A stretch of 64,000 nucleotides of DNA from Streptomyces viridochromogenes DSM 40736 (lineage in GTDB: Bacteria; Actinomycetota; Actinomycetes; Streptomycetales; Streptomycetaceae), in NCBI RefSeq assembly GCF_000158955.1, contig NZ_GG657757.1, positions 3,701,538 to 3,765,537 of the forward strand. Direction: 5' to 3'. Within the stretch, counting starts at the first letter, position 1. Each line of letters begins with the position of its first letter. The notes under the pieces were generated by a model. The model was not told the DNA's origin. It did no database searches and worked only from the letters and a program-made list of their open reading frames with translations. A program made the position numbers and the translations under genes. This document shows, one piece after another, positions 34,604 to 42,602 of the stretch.

Positions 34604-35361
34604 GCGCGCACTACTTCCGTGCCGCCGCGCTCGATGGCGAGGGCGTCTTCGGGGCTCAGCCCGCTGTCGGTGATCAGCAGGTCCACATCGCTCAGGTCGC
34701 CGAAGCGGGCGAAGTGCTCCTGGCCGTGCTTGGAGGAGTCGGCGAGCAGCACCACGCGGCGGGCGGCGGCCAGGGCCGCGCGCTTCACTGCGGCCTCGGC
34801 GAGGTCGGGGGTGGTCAGGCCGTGTTCGGCGGAGAAGCCGTTGGCGGCCACGAACAGGACGTCGGCGCGGATCTCGCCGTACGCGCGCAGCGCCCAGGCG
34901 TCCACGGCGGCGCGCGTCCGGTGCCGTACGCGCCCGCCGACGAGGTGGAGCTGGATGCCGGGGTGGTCGGCGAGCCGGGCCGCGATGGGCAGGCTGTGCG
35001 TGACGACGGTGAGGGAGGCCTCCAGGGGGAGGGACGCGGCCATCCGGGCCACCGTCGTACCGGCGTCGAGGATCATCGTGCCCTCGCCGGGCAGTTCCGC
35101 GAGGGCCGCCTTGGCGACGCGGTCCTTCTCGTCGGCGGCCGTCGTCTCGCGCTCGGCGAGGTCCGGCTCGAAGTCGAGTCGCCCTACGGGGATGGCCCCG
35201 CCGTGCACCCGGCGGACCAGGCCGGCGCGGTCGAGGGCCTTCAGGTCCCGGCGGATCGTCTCCGCCGTCACCTGGAACTCCTCGGCCAGCGACACGACAT
35301 CCACTCGGCCGCCGTCGCGGGCGAGCCGGAGGATCTCCTGCTGCCGTTCCGGTGCGTACAT
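34600..35361 (-). CDS. fruR: DeoR family regulator of the fructose operon
   Basis: A 253-residue repressor. The N-terminal DeoR helix-turn-helix is RQQEILRLARDGGRVDVVSLAEEFQVTAETIRRDL. A sugar-phosphate sensor domain follows, with DAGTTVARM and VVTHSLPIAARLADHPGIQLHLVGG. It probably senses fructose-1-phosphate. It is first gene of fruR-fruK-fruA with a strong GGAGGTGA site. Upstream CGAA..TTCG dyads (GTCCGAAACTGTTTACTTCG) could be its operator. Confidence 0.92.
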   Translation of the reverse strand: MYAPERQQEILRLARDGGRVDVVSLAEEFQVTAETIRRDLKALDRAGLVRRVHGGAIPVGRLDFEPDLAERETTAADEKDRVAKAALAELPGEGTMILDAGTTVARMAASLPLEASLTVVTHSLPIAARLADHPGIQLHLVGGRVRHRTRAAVDAWALRAYGEIRADVLFVAANGFSAEHGLTTPDLAEAAVKRAALAAARRVVLLADSSKHGQEHFARFGDLSDVDLLITDSGLSPEDALAIERGGTEVVRA

Positions 35362-35473
35362 GTCTGTTCACCTCCGCCTCGTGCCCGAACGTGTGGTTTC
35401 AGCGGGAGGCTACGCCGAGATTTCCGCGAAGTAAACAGTTTCGGACCCAATCGGGCATGATCAGAAATGACGG

Positions 35474-35503
35474 CGGGCCCGGCACCGTGTGGTGCCGGGC
35501 CCG
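35474..35503. terminator. Hairpin terminator
   Basis: CGGGCCCGGCACC pairs with GGTGCCGGGCCCG around a 4-nt loop, 11 bp after the end of the MFS gene on the minus strand. Confidence 0.7.
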
Positions 35504-35513
35504 TCCCCCGTCG

Positions 35514-37019
35514 TCAGACCAGCGCCGGTTCCTGCTGTCCGGTCACCGCCTGCTCCCCCTCGACGTGCTGCGCCGGCCGCTTCGGCAGGGCGAACATCAG
35601 CAGGAAGATGACGCCGAGCACCCCGGCCACCCAGCCGAGCGCGTTGTGGAAGGCGTCCGAGAAGGCCGGGCCCACCTGGTCCGGGCGCAGGTGGTCACCG
35701 ATCGTGCCGAAGAAGACCACCGAGACCAGGCCGAGCCCGAGGGCGTTGCCCATCTGCTGCACGGTGTTGATCAGGCCGGAGGCCGAGCCGGAGTGCTCGC
35801 GCGGCACCTCGGAGAGGATCGCGTCGGTCAGCGGCGCGACGATCAGACCCATGCCGACCCCCATCACCACCAGGGGCAGCGCCATCTGCCAGGGCGCGAT
35901 GTCCAGGCCGTAGTGGCCGGACTCCCAGATGTAGAGGAGCACCCCGGCCGCCATCACCAGCGCGCCCGCCTGGAGCACCTTGCGCCCGAAGCGCGGGACC
36001 AGCATCTGCACCGACATCCCGGCGGCGGCCGACACGGCGATCGAGAACGGCACCCCGGTCAGCCCGGCCTTCAGCGGGCTCCACCCCAGCCCGATCTGCA
36101 TGTACAGCGTCCAGACCAGGAAGAACACACCCAGCGCGACCCCGAAGACGGTCTGCACGGCGATCCCGGCGGCGAAGCTCTTGACCCGGAACAGCGACAG
36201 CTCCACCAGCGGGGAGCCGTCCCGTGCGGCCTTCCGCTTCTCGTACGCCACCAGCACCGCGAGGACGACGAGCGACCCGGCCATCGAGACGTACCCCCAC
36301 GTCGGCCAGCCCAGCTCGCGCCCACGGGTGAGCGGGTAGATCAGCATCAGCAGGCCCAGCGTCACGAGCGCGACGCCCACCAGGTCCAGCTTCAGGGCCC
36401 GCGGTGCCTTGGACTCGCTGATGAAGCGGCTGCCGAGGACCAGGCCCGCGACGCCCACGGGCAGGTTGATCAGGAAGATCGACCGCCATCCCCACCCGAA
36501 CAGGTCCCACTCGGTCAGCAGTGCGCCGAGCACCGGACCGGACACGGCTCCGAGGCCCACGACCGCGCCGAACATCCCGAACACCTTGCCGCGTTCGTGC
36601 GCCGGGAAGGTCGCGTGCACGATCGACAGCACCTGCGGCACCATCAGCGCCGCCATGCCGCCCTGGAGGATCCGCGACGCGACCAGCATCTCGGGGTTCA
36701 CCGCCAGGCCGCACAGCGCGGAGGCGACGGTGAAGCCGCCGATGCCGATCAGGAAGATCCGCTTGCGGCCGTGGATGTCACCGAGCCGGCCGCCGGTGAT
36801 CAGCCCGGCGGCGAAGGCGAGGGCGTATCCGGCGGTGATCCACTGGATCTGGCTGAAGGACGCGCCCGCCTCCCGCTGGATCGACGGGATGGCGACGTTG
36901 ACGATCGTGACGTCGACGAGGTCCATGAAGGCCGCGGTCATCACGATCGCGAGGGCGAACCAGCGACGGCGGTCGGTGCCGTCGCCGCCTGTGCTGAGAG
37001 GGGTCTCGGTGGAGGTCAT
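35514..37019 (-). CDS. DHA2-type MFS drug efflux transporter
   Basis: A 14-helix proton-driven exporter (EmrB/QacA type), 501 residues. Features: MDLVDVTIVNVAIPSIQ (motif D1), GRLGDIHGRKRIFLIG (motif A), and VGLGAVSGPVLGALLTE (motif C, antiporter). The substrate is unknown. It is divergent from a WYL-domain regulator, with a palindromic site between, implying local control. Confidence 0.9.
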   Translation of the reverse strand: MTSTETPLSTGGDGTDRRRWFALAIVMTAAFMDLVDVTIVNVAIPSIQREAGASFSQIQWITAGYALAFAAGLITGGRLGDIHGRKRIFLIGIGGFTVASALCGLAVNPEMLVASRILQGGMAALMVPQVLSIVHATFPAHERGKVFGMFGAVVGLGAVSGPVLGALLTEWDLFGWGWRSIFLINLPVGVAGLVLGSRFISESKAPRALKLDLVGVALVTLGLLMLIYPLTRGRELGWPTWGYVSMAGSLVVLAVLVAYEKRKAARDGSPLVELSLFRVKSFAAGIAVQTVFGVALGVFFLVWTLYMQIGLGWSPLKAGLTGVPFSIAVSAAAGMSVQMLVPRFGRKVLQAGALVMAAGVLLYIWESGHYGLDIAPWQMALPLVVMGVGMGLIVAPLTDAILSEVPREHSGSASGLINTVQQMGNALGLGLVSVVFFGTIGDHLRPDQVGPAFSDAFHNALGWVAGVLGVIFLLMFALPKRPAQHVEGEQAVTGQQEPALV

Positions 37020-37040
37020 GCCTCGAAGCTACTGGCTCAC

Positions 37041-37059
37041 TAGGTCAGATCGTGTCCTA
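37041..37059. promoter_or_regulatory. Operator-like inverted repeat in MFS/WYL intergenic region
   Basis: TAGGTCA-GATCG-TGTCCTA is an inverted repeat with 6 of 7 arm positions matching. It lies 22 bp upstream of the MFS start and 23 bp before the WYL regulator start. Its position suits autoregulation plus control of the exporter. Confidence 0.5.
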
Positions 37060-37081
37060 ATGGTGCGGCATGCTCATCGGT

Positions 37082-38053
37082 ATGACGACGGACACTCCGG
37101 CTCGGCTGCTGACGCTCCTCTCCCTCCTCCAGACGCCCCGCGAATGGCCCGGCGGCGAGCTCGCCGACCGGCTCGGGGTCTCCCGCCGCACGGTCCGGCG
37201 GGACATCGACCGCCTGCGCGAACTGGGCTATCCCGTGCAGGCCAGCAAGGGTGCCGACGGCGGCTACCGGCTGGTCGCGGGCAAGGCCATGCCGCCGCTC
37301 GTGCTGGACGACGAGGAGGCCGTGGCCATCGCGGTCGGGCTGCGCGCCGGGGCGGGGCACGCGGTGGAGGGCCTGGACGAGGCGTCGGTACGGGCGCTGG
37401 CCAAGCTGGAGCAGGTGCTGCCCGGCCGGCTGCGCCACCGCGTGGCCACACTCCAGGCCGCGACCACACCGCTGACCAGCGGTGACGGGCCGAGTATCGC
37501 GCCCGAGACGCTGACCGTGATGGCCTCGACGGTGGCCGGGCACGAGCGGCTGCGGTTCGCCTACCGGGCCGCGGACGGCACCGAGTCCCGCCGCCTCACC
37601 GAGCCGCACCGGCTGGTGTCGACGGGCCGCCGCTGGTACCTGGTGGCGTACGACATCGACCGGGACGACTGGCGTACGTTCCGCGTCGACCGGGTGAGCG
37701 AGCCGTTCGCCACCGGGGCACGGTTCGCGCCGCGCGAGCTGCCCACGGGAAGCGCGGCGGAGTACCTGCGGCGGTCGATGCAACGGCGCCAGGAGTCCTA
37801 CGACTTCGAGGTCACCTTCGCCGCGCCGGCCGAGTTCGTCGCCGCCCGGCTGCCCAACTGGCTCGGCACACCCGAGCCGTTGGCGGACCACCGCTGTCGG
37901 CTACGGGGGACCTCGGCGGACGCGGTACAGCGCGTGGCGTTCCGGCTGGCGATGCTGGAGTGCGACTTCGTGGTGCATCAGCCTGAGGAACTCATGGCCG
38001 CTGTGCGGGAGTTGGGGGCGCGCTTGAGCAGGGCGGCGGCGGGCGGGGCGTGA
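37082..38053 (+). CDS. YafY-type HTH/WYL transcriptional regulator
   Basis: About 323 residues. The N-terminal HTH (ELADRLGVSRRTVRRDIDRLRELGYPV) carries the typical GADGGYRL wing. A WYL domain lies at ~135-215 (LRFAYRAADGTESRRLTEPHRLVSTGRRWYLVAYD), then a C-terminal WCX region. It senses an unknown ligand. It is divergent from the MFS exporter it likely controls. The ATG at 37082 is chosen as the family start. Confidence 0.9.
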   Translation: MTTDTPARLLTLLSLLQTPREWPGGELADRLGVSRRTVRRDIDRLRELGYPVQASKGADGGYRLVAGKAMPPLVLDDEEAVAIAVGLRAGAGHAVEGLDEASVRALAKLEQVLPGRLRHRVATLQAATTPLTSGDGPSIAPETLTVMASTVAGHERLRFAYRAADGTESRRLTEPHRLVSTGRRWYLVAYDIDRDDWRTFRVDRVSEPFATGARFAPRELPTGSAAEYLRRSMQRRQESYDFEVTFAAPAEFVAARLPNWLGTPEPLADHRCRLRGTSADAVQRVAFRLAMLECDFVVHQPEELMAAVRELGARLSRAAAGGA

Positions 38054-38211
38054 GCCGTCGCCCCACGGGCCCCGCGAGCCGCCGCTTCACCGGGCCCACG
38101 GGCCGTCCTCCCACGGACCCCACGGGGGAGACCCCACGGGCCGTCCTCCCGCGGGACCCCATCGGCAGTCCTCCCACGGCCGCCACGAGCCGTCGCCCTG
38201 CGGCCGCCACA

Positions 38212-38244
38212 GGAAGTTGTCTCACGACCGGAAGTTGTCTCACG
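38212..38244. repeat. 18-bp-period duplication in a low-complexity spacer
   Basis: GGAAGTTGTCTCACG occurs at 38212-38226 and 38230-38244. The second copy ends in the TetR stop codon. The preceding spacer (38054-38211) is full of CCACGGG-like short repeats. It has an open frame of Pro/Arg/Thr composition that I do not regard as a gene. Confidence 0.6.
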
Positions 38245-38953
38245 CCCCCCACGGGAAGTCCTTGAGCGCCGCGAGGTTCCGCAGCGCCAGCTCCGCCGGG
38301 CTCCCCGGGCCCTCGACGGGTCCGTCGCCCTCGGCCCAGCCCTCAAAGGCGGCGCGCACCGCGGCACTTGCGACGGCGGCGGTGAAGCGCGGCTCGGGGG
38401 TGGTGGGGTAGCGCGGCTCGGGGACGGCGGCAACGTTGTCAGCACCGCCCGTCATCACGGAACCTCCTGCCGCCCCGGCACGGGTCATCCGCTCCGCCAG
38501 CACCTCCCCCAGCATCCGCTCCGACGTCTGGCACACCTCCGCCCACACCCTGCGCAGGGACGGGTTCGCCTCGGCCAGGCGCAGGAGGGTGCGGACGCAC
38601 TCCCAGGAGGACGCGGAGACGCCGGCGCCCGGGGTGAGGGTGTGGCGGGCCCCCTGCTCCAGGGCCTGGAGCACGCTCACGTCGGCGGGGGCGGCACGTA
38701 CCGCCTCCACCCAGCGCTGGGCGCCGACCGCGTAGAGCGGGGCGACGGCCTCCTCCTTCGTGGCGAAGTACCGGTAGAAGGTGCGCGGGGCGATGCCGGC
38801 GGCCTGGGCGATGTCCTCGGCGCGGGTGGCGCGCAGGCCGTGCCGTACGAAGAGGCCGGCCGCCGCGCGGGCGATCTCCATCCGCGTCTCGGCCTTCCGC
38901 CGCTCGGTCAGCGAGGCCTGGGGCGGGGTCGGGGTCGGGGTGGTGCTGCTCAC
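38240..38953 (-). CDS. TetR family transcriptional regulator
   Basis: A repressor of about 237 residues. The HTH is TRMEIARAAAGLFVRHGLRATRAEDIAQAAGIAPRTFYRYF, followed by a long helical ligand domain. The C-terminal third holds a Pro/Thr-rich insertion. The start GTG at 38953 is chosen because a more upstream GTG (38980) would place an operator-like repeat inside the gene. No transporter or enzyme gene lies adjacent; the target is unknown. Confidence 0.85.
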   Translation of the reverse strand: MSSTTPTPTPPQASLTERRKAETRMEIARAAAGLFVRHGLRATRAEDIAQAAGIAPRTFYRYFATKEEAVAPLYAVGAQRWVEAVRAAPADVSVLQALEQGARHTLTPGAGVSASSWECVRTLLRLAEANPSLRRVWAEVCQTSERMLGEVLAERMTRAGAAGGSVMTGGADNVAAVPEPRYPTTPEPRFTAAVASAAVRAAFEGWAEGDGPVEGPGSPAELALRNLAALKDFPWGA

Positions 38954-38974
38954 GCCCGGCAGGCTATGCCCATG

Positions 38975-38989
38975 TGGCACAATCTGCCA
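38975..38989. promoter_or_regulatory. Inverted repeat upstream of tetR, candidate operator
   Basis: TGGCA-CAATC-TGCCA is a perfect 5-bp inverted repeat with a 5-bp spacer, 21 bp upstream of the chosen TetR start. It is a plausible autoregulatory site. Confidence 0.4.
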
Positions 38990-39065
38990 TCTGGTCGGGC
39001 CACCCCGTGGTTCAGGTACGGGGTGACCCGCCCTTCAGCGCCCCGCCGGCGCAAGGGCGGTCGGC

Positions 39066-39115
39066 AGAAAAGAGCCGGGCCCCGGCGCCCGGGGGGAGGG
39101 GCGCCGAAGCCCGGC
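39066..39115 (-). terminator. Terminator downstream of hrdD
   Basis: On the minus strand GCCGGGC..CGGCGCC pairs with GGCGCCG..GCCCGGC and is followed by TCTTTTCT, a classic intrinsic terminator. The 175 bp between it and hrdD hold no gene that I can support. Confidence 0.7.
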
Positions 39116-39291
39116 CTTGGGAGAGTCCCGGCGCCGGGGGGAGTGCGACGGGACTTGGCTCTCAGGGGCCAGGGGCGTGACCCCGGGCCCGAACTGGTGG
39201 ACCCGGAATTCTTGTTCCCTGAGCCCTGCGGGTTGAAGCGGCTTTACATCGCCATGTTTGCGCGGTCTTTCGCCACCCGGCGTACGCGGTG

Positions 39292-40290
39292 TCACGCAGC
39301 CGCGTCGAAACCGGTGCTGCGCGCCAGCTTCTTCAGCTCCAGCAGCGCGTGCTTCTCGATCTGCCGGATGCGCTCGCGGGTCAGGCCGTGCTCCTTGCCG
39401 ACCTCGGTCAGGGTGCGCTCACGGCCGTCCTCGATGCCGTACCGCATCTTGATGATGGAGGCCGTGCGCTGGTCGAGGCGGCCGATGAGGTCGTCGAGCT
39501 CCTCGCTGCGCAGCAGCGTGAGCACCGACTGCTCGGGCGACACCGCCGAGGTGTCCTCCAGGAGGTCACCGAACTGGGTCTCGCCCTCGTCGTCCACCGA
39601 CATGTTCAGCGAGACCGGGTCGCGGGCCCAGTCCAGCACGTCGGTGACGCGCTCCGGCGTCGAGCCGAGCTCGGCGGCGATCTCCGTGGGCTCCGGGTCC
39701 CGCCCGTGCTCACGGTTGAACTCGCGCTGCACCCGGCGGATCCGGCCGAGCTCCTCCACGAGGTGGACGGGCAGGCGGATCGTACGGGACTGGTCGGCTA
39801 TCGAGCGGGTGATGGCCTGGCGGATCCACCACGTCGCGTACGTGGAGAACTTGAAGCCCTTGCGGTAGTCGAACTTCTCGACCGCGCGCACCAGGCCCGC
39901 GTTGCCCTCCTGGATCAGGTCCAGCAGCGGCAAGCCGCTGCGGGGGTAGCGGCGGGCGACCGCGACGACCAGGCGCAGGTTGGAGCGGATGAAGATGTCC
40001 TTGGCGCGCTCCGCGTCGGCGACCAGGGACTCGAGCTCCTCGCGGGTGGCTTCCGCCTTCGTCTCCTCGAAGCCGTCGAGGACCTGCTTGGCGAACACAC
40101 CCGCTTCGATGACCTGGGACAGCTCCACTTCCCTGGCGGCGTCGAGCAGCGGTGTGCGAGCGATCTCGTCGAGGTACATGCCGACCAGGTCGCGGTCGGC
40201 GATCTCGCCGCCATGGGCGCGAACACTGCTTGCCGCCTGGGCCGTCTCGCCGGTGGCGGACTGACGACGGGCGACGGCACGGGTTGCCAT
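39292..40290 (-). CDS. hrdD: RNA polymerase sigma factor HrdD
   Basis: A group 2 sigma factor of 332 residues, the length of S. coelicolor HrdD. Region 1.2 is DLVGMYLDEIARTPLLDAAREVELSQ. Region 2 has FIRSNLRLVVAVARRY, GLPLLDLIQEGNAGLVRAVEKFDY and GFKFSTYATWWIRQAITR. Region 3 is LPVHLVEELGRIRRV. Region 4 is RERTLTEVGKEHGLTRERIRQIEKHAL. It differs from the essential HrdB by lacking the long N-terminal region. It is transcribed from a SigR-type promoter and divergent from a GNAT gene. HrdD is dispensable and linked to stress responses in Streptomyces. Confidence 0.95.
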   Translation of the reverse strand: MATRAVARRQSATGETAQAASSVRAHGGEIADRDLVGMYLDEIARTPLLDAAREVELSQVIEAGVFAKQVLDGFEETKAEATREELESLVADAERAKDIFIRSNLRLVVAVARRYPRSGLPLLDLIQEGNAGLVRAVEKFDYRKGFKFSTYATWWIRQAITRSIADQSRTIRLPVHLVEELGRIRRVQREFNREHGRDPEPTEIAAELGSTPERVTDVLDWARDPVSLNMSVDDEGETQFGDLLEDTSAVSPEQSVLTLLRSEELDDLIGRLDQRTASIIKMRYGIEDGRERTLTEVGKEHGLTRERIRQIEKHALLELKKLARSTGFDAAA

Positions 40291-40394
40291 GCGTGCTCCC
40301 TTGCGTGGTGAGGTCAGCGGGTGGTCCTTCGGACGCTGGACTCCGTCTCCGGGACTCTCCGGACTCTCCTCGGGTGCCCTGCATCCGATGGAAA

Positions 40395-40422
40395 CAACGA
40401 CTGGAATCAGGACAGAATTCCC
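40395..40422 (-). promoter_or_regulatory. SigR promoter of hrdD
   Basis: On the minus strand GGGAAT (40422-40417), exactly 18 bp, then GTTG (40398-40395). This matches the SigR consensus GGGAAT-N18-GTT and the known SigR-dependent hrdDp1 of S. coelicolor. The hrdD start is about 105 bp downstream. Confidence 0.85.
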
Positions 40423-40482
40423 AACCGACCCGTCAATTTTTCTGATCATGCAGTACCCTGTCCGGCCACACAGGGAGGTCGA

Positions 40483-41001
40483 ATGTCGACGGAGCGTACG
40501 GAGGTGCAGGTCAGGCCGGGGGTCGAGGGTGACCTCGTGAGCCTCACAGGCCTCTACAACCACTACGTTCGCGAGACGGCATTCACATTCGACACCGAAA
40601 TCTTCACTCCGGAAGAGCGCCGCCCTTGGTTGCTCTCCCACCCAGTAGACGGCCCGCACCGCCTGATGGTTGCCGTGACGCCGGACTCACAGGAGATTCT
40701 GGGTTACGCCACATCCAGCCCTTACCGAGCGAAGCCCGCCTACGCGACCTCCGTGGAGACGACGGTGTACGTCTCCCCGCACGCCGGCCGCCGAGGCGTC
40801 GGCACGCTGCTCTACGAGGCCCTCTTCGAGGCCCTGTCCGGCGAGGACCTGCACCGCGCCTACGCCGGCATCGCCCAGCCGAACGAGGCGTCCGCCCGGC
40901 TGCACGAGCGCTTCGGCTTCCGGTACGTCGGCACCTACCGGGAGGTCGGCCGCAAGTTCGGCCGCTACTGGGACGTGGCCTGGTACGAGAAGCCCCTGTG
41001 A
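40483..41001 (+). CDS. GNAT acetyltransferase, phosphinothricin acetyltransferase-like
   Basis: A 172-residue acetyltransferase of the Pat/Bar type. Features: LTGLYNHYVRETAFTFDTE, YATSSPYRAKPAYATSVETTVYVSPHAGRRGVGTLLYE, IAQPNEASARLHERFGF, and GRKFGRYWDVAWYE. Bar enzymes acetylate phosphinothricin, but many homologues act on methionine sulfone or other amines; the real substrate is unknown. ATG start with AGGGAGG upstream. Confidence 0.9.
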   Translation: MSTERTEVQVRPGVEGDLVSLTGLYNHYVRETAFTFDTEIFTPEERRPWLLSHPVDGPHRLMVAVTPDSQEILGYATSSPYRAKPAYATSVETTVYVSPHAGRRGVGTLLYEALFEALSGEDLHRAYAGIAQPNEASARLHERFGFRYVGTYREVGRKFGRYWDVAWYEKPL

Positions 41002-41046
41002 CAACGCGGTCGGGTGTCACAGCGCGGTCGGGTGCCGGGAACGGTT

Positions 41047-41832
41047 TCAGCCGAACTGCACGGACCTCTTCGCCAGCCCCATCCAGAACCCGTCGATCAC
41101 GGACTTCTGCGCGTCCAGCTCACCGGTCGCGTCGGCCGCGCCCATGGTCACGAACAGCGGTGCGAAGTGCTCGGTGCGCGGATGGGCGAGCTGCCCGGCC
41201 GGCGACTTGCGGGTGAAGTCGAGCAGCGCGTCCACGTCACGCGCCTCCAGTGCCCGCCGTCCCCAGTCGTCGAACTCGGACGACCAGGCGGGTATGCCGC
41301 CCTGCCGGAGCGCGGCCAGGTTGTGGGTGAAGAAGCCGGAGCCGACGATCAGCACGCCCTCGTCCCGCAGCGGGGCGAGTTTGCGGCCGATCTCCATGAG
41401 CCGGACCGGGTCGAGCGTCGGCATGGACACCTGGAGGACCGGGATGTCGGCCTCCGGGTACATCTCGACCAGCGGGACGTACGCGCCGTGGTCGAGGCCA
41501 CGGTCGGGGACGTCCTGGACGGGGATGCCGGGGGCGCGCAGCAGCTTCCGTACCGACTCGGCGAGCTCCGGTGCGCCGGGCGCGTCGTAGGTCACCCGGT
41601 AGTAGTGCTCCGGGAAGCCCCAGAAGTCGTAGACGAGGGGGGCGGTCTCGGTGGCGCCGATGGCGAGCGGGGCCTCCTCCCAGTGGGCGGAGATCATGAG
41701 GACCGCCTTGGGGCGCGGCAGGCCTGCCGACCAGGCGGCCAGTTCGCCGGGCCAGAACGGGTCGTCCGCCAGCGGCGGGGCGCCGTGGCTGAGGTACAGA
41801 GCGGGCATGCGCTCCTGGGTGGCGGCGGACAT
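41047..41832 (-). CDS. Class III extradiol (DODA-type) dioxygenase
   Basis: A 261-residue LigB-family enzyme. Metal ligands are suggested by LYLSHGAPP, ISAHWEE, DHGAYVPL and GSGFFTHNL. FGFP-like WGFPEHYY and the terminal EHFAPLFVTMGAA fit the DOPA-dioxygenase group. It would open a catechol-type ring; the substrate is unknown. It is divergent from a MarR regulator that probably responds to a phenolic ligand (inference). Confidence 0.9.
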   Translation of the reverse strand: MSAATQERMPALYLSHGAPPLADDPFWPGELAAWSAGLPRPKAVLMISAHWEEAPLAIGATETAPLVYDFWGFPEHYYRVTYDAPGAPELAESVRKLLRAPGIPVQDVPDRGLDHGAYVPLVEMYPEADIPVLQVSMPTLDPVRLMEIGRKLAPLRDEGVLIVGSGFFTHNLAALRQGGIPAWSSEFDDWGRRALEARDVDALLDFTRKSPAGQLAHPRTEHFAPLFVTMGAADATGELDAQKSVIDGFWMGLAKRSVQFG

Positions 41833-41862
41833 GCTGCGACTCCTTCCAAAACATGGTTCCCT

Positions 41863-41887
41863 AACAAAACTGTACGGGCCATTTGTT
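41863..41887. promoter_or_regulatory. MarR operator candidate
   Basis: AACAAA (41863-41868) and TTTGTT (41882-41887) form an inverted repeat with 13-bp spacing in the AT-rich gap between the dioxygenase and marR. Nothing else in the gap looks as regulatory. Confidence 0.4.
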
Positions 41888-41913
41888 TAAAGTTCAAGGA
41901 GGGGCCACGTAGA

Positions 41914-42456
41914 GTGGAAGACATGAAGGCACCCGCACCCGCACCGACTGAGGGCAGCACGGAAAAAGCCCGGGAGCCGCGCTGGCTCACCGACGAGGAG
42001 CAGCGCGTCTGGCGCTGGTTCATGGAGGGGGCCACCCTCCTCGACGACCATCTCGACCGTCAGCTCCAGCGCGACGCGGGCATGCCGCACGTCTACTACG
42101 GCCTGCTGGTGAAGCTGGCGGAGGCGCCGCGGCGGAGGCTTCGGATGACGGAGCTCGCCATGCTGGCGAAGATCACCCGCTCCCGTCTCTCGCACGCCAT
42201 CGCGCGCCTGGAGAAGAACGGCTGGGTGCGCCGCGAGGACTGCCCCGACGACAAGCGGGGCCAGTTCGCCGTGCTGACCGAAGAGGGCCACGAGGTGCTG
42301 CGGCAGACCGCGCCGGGCCATGTGGACGCCGTACGCCAGGCGGTCTTCGACCGGCTCGACCCGGAACAGCAGAAGTCCCTCGGCGAGATCATGCGGATCA
42401 TCGCCGAGGGACTTCAGCCGACCGAAGCGGGTGCGGACCTGCCCTGGCTCCGCTGA
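41914..42456 (+). CDS. MarR family transcriptional regulator
   Basis: About 180 residues. Features: the winged HTH RLRMTELAMLAKITRSRLSHAIARLEKNGWVRREDCPDDKRGQFAVLTEEG and a helical dimer interface. GTG at 41914 is favoured over the ATG at 41923 because AAGGAGG lies 10 nt before it. It is divergent from the dioxygenase gene. An intrinsic-type hairpin follows. Confidence 0.9.
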   Translation: MEDMKAPAPAPTEGSTEKAREPRWLTDEEQRVWRWFMEGATLLDDHLDRQLQRDAGMPHVYYGLLVKLAEAPRRRLRMTELAMLAKITRSRLSHAIARLEKNGWVRREDCPDDKRGQFAVLTEEGHEVLRQTAPGHVDAVRQAVFDRLDPEQQKSLGEIMRIIAEGLQPTEAGADLPWLR

Positions 42457-42482
42457 CGCGGGAGCCGGGCAGGTCCTGGATT

Positions 42483-42519
42483 CCGTAGGTACGAGGCGTC
42501 CCCTTCCCCGTACCTACGG
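42483..42519 (+). terminator. Hairpin after marR
   Basis: CCGTAGGTACG pairs with CGTACCTACGG over a 15-nt loop, 27 bp after the MarR stop. Confidence 0.6.
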
Positions 42520-42547
42520 ATGGCCCTGAGTGGGGTTCTCGGGTACG

Positions 42548-42602
42548 GCCGTCATACAGCCGTCATGCCGTCATACACGTCATGCCGTCATACAGCCGTC
42601 AG
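42548..42602. repeat. GCCGTCATACA short tandem repeats at MFS 3' end
   Basis: Units of GCCGTCAT and GCCGTCATACA recur six times up to and including the stop codon of the MFS gene. They look like recent slippage duplications. Confidence 0.65.

Noticed and set aside
38050..38265. 71-codon plus-strand frame of TGP/SRRP repeats
   Set aside because: Low-complexity translation of CCACGGG repeats with no ribosome-binding site and overlapping the tetR end.
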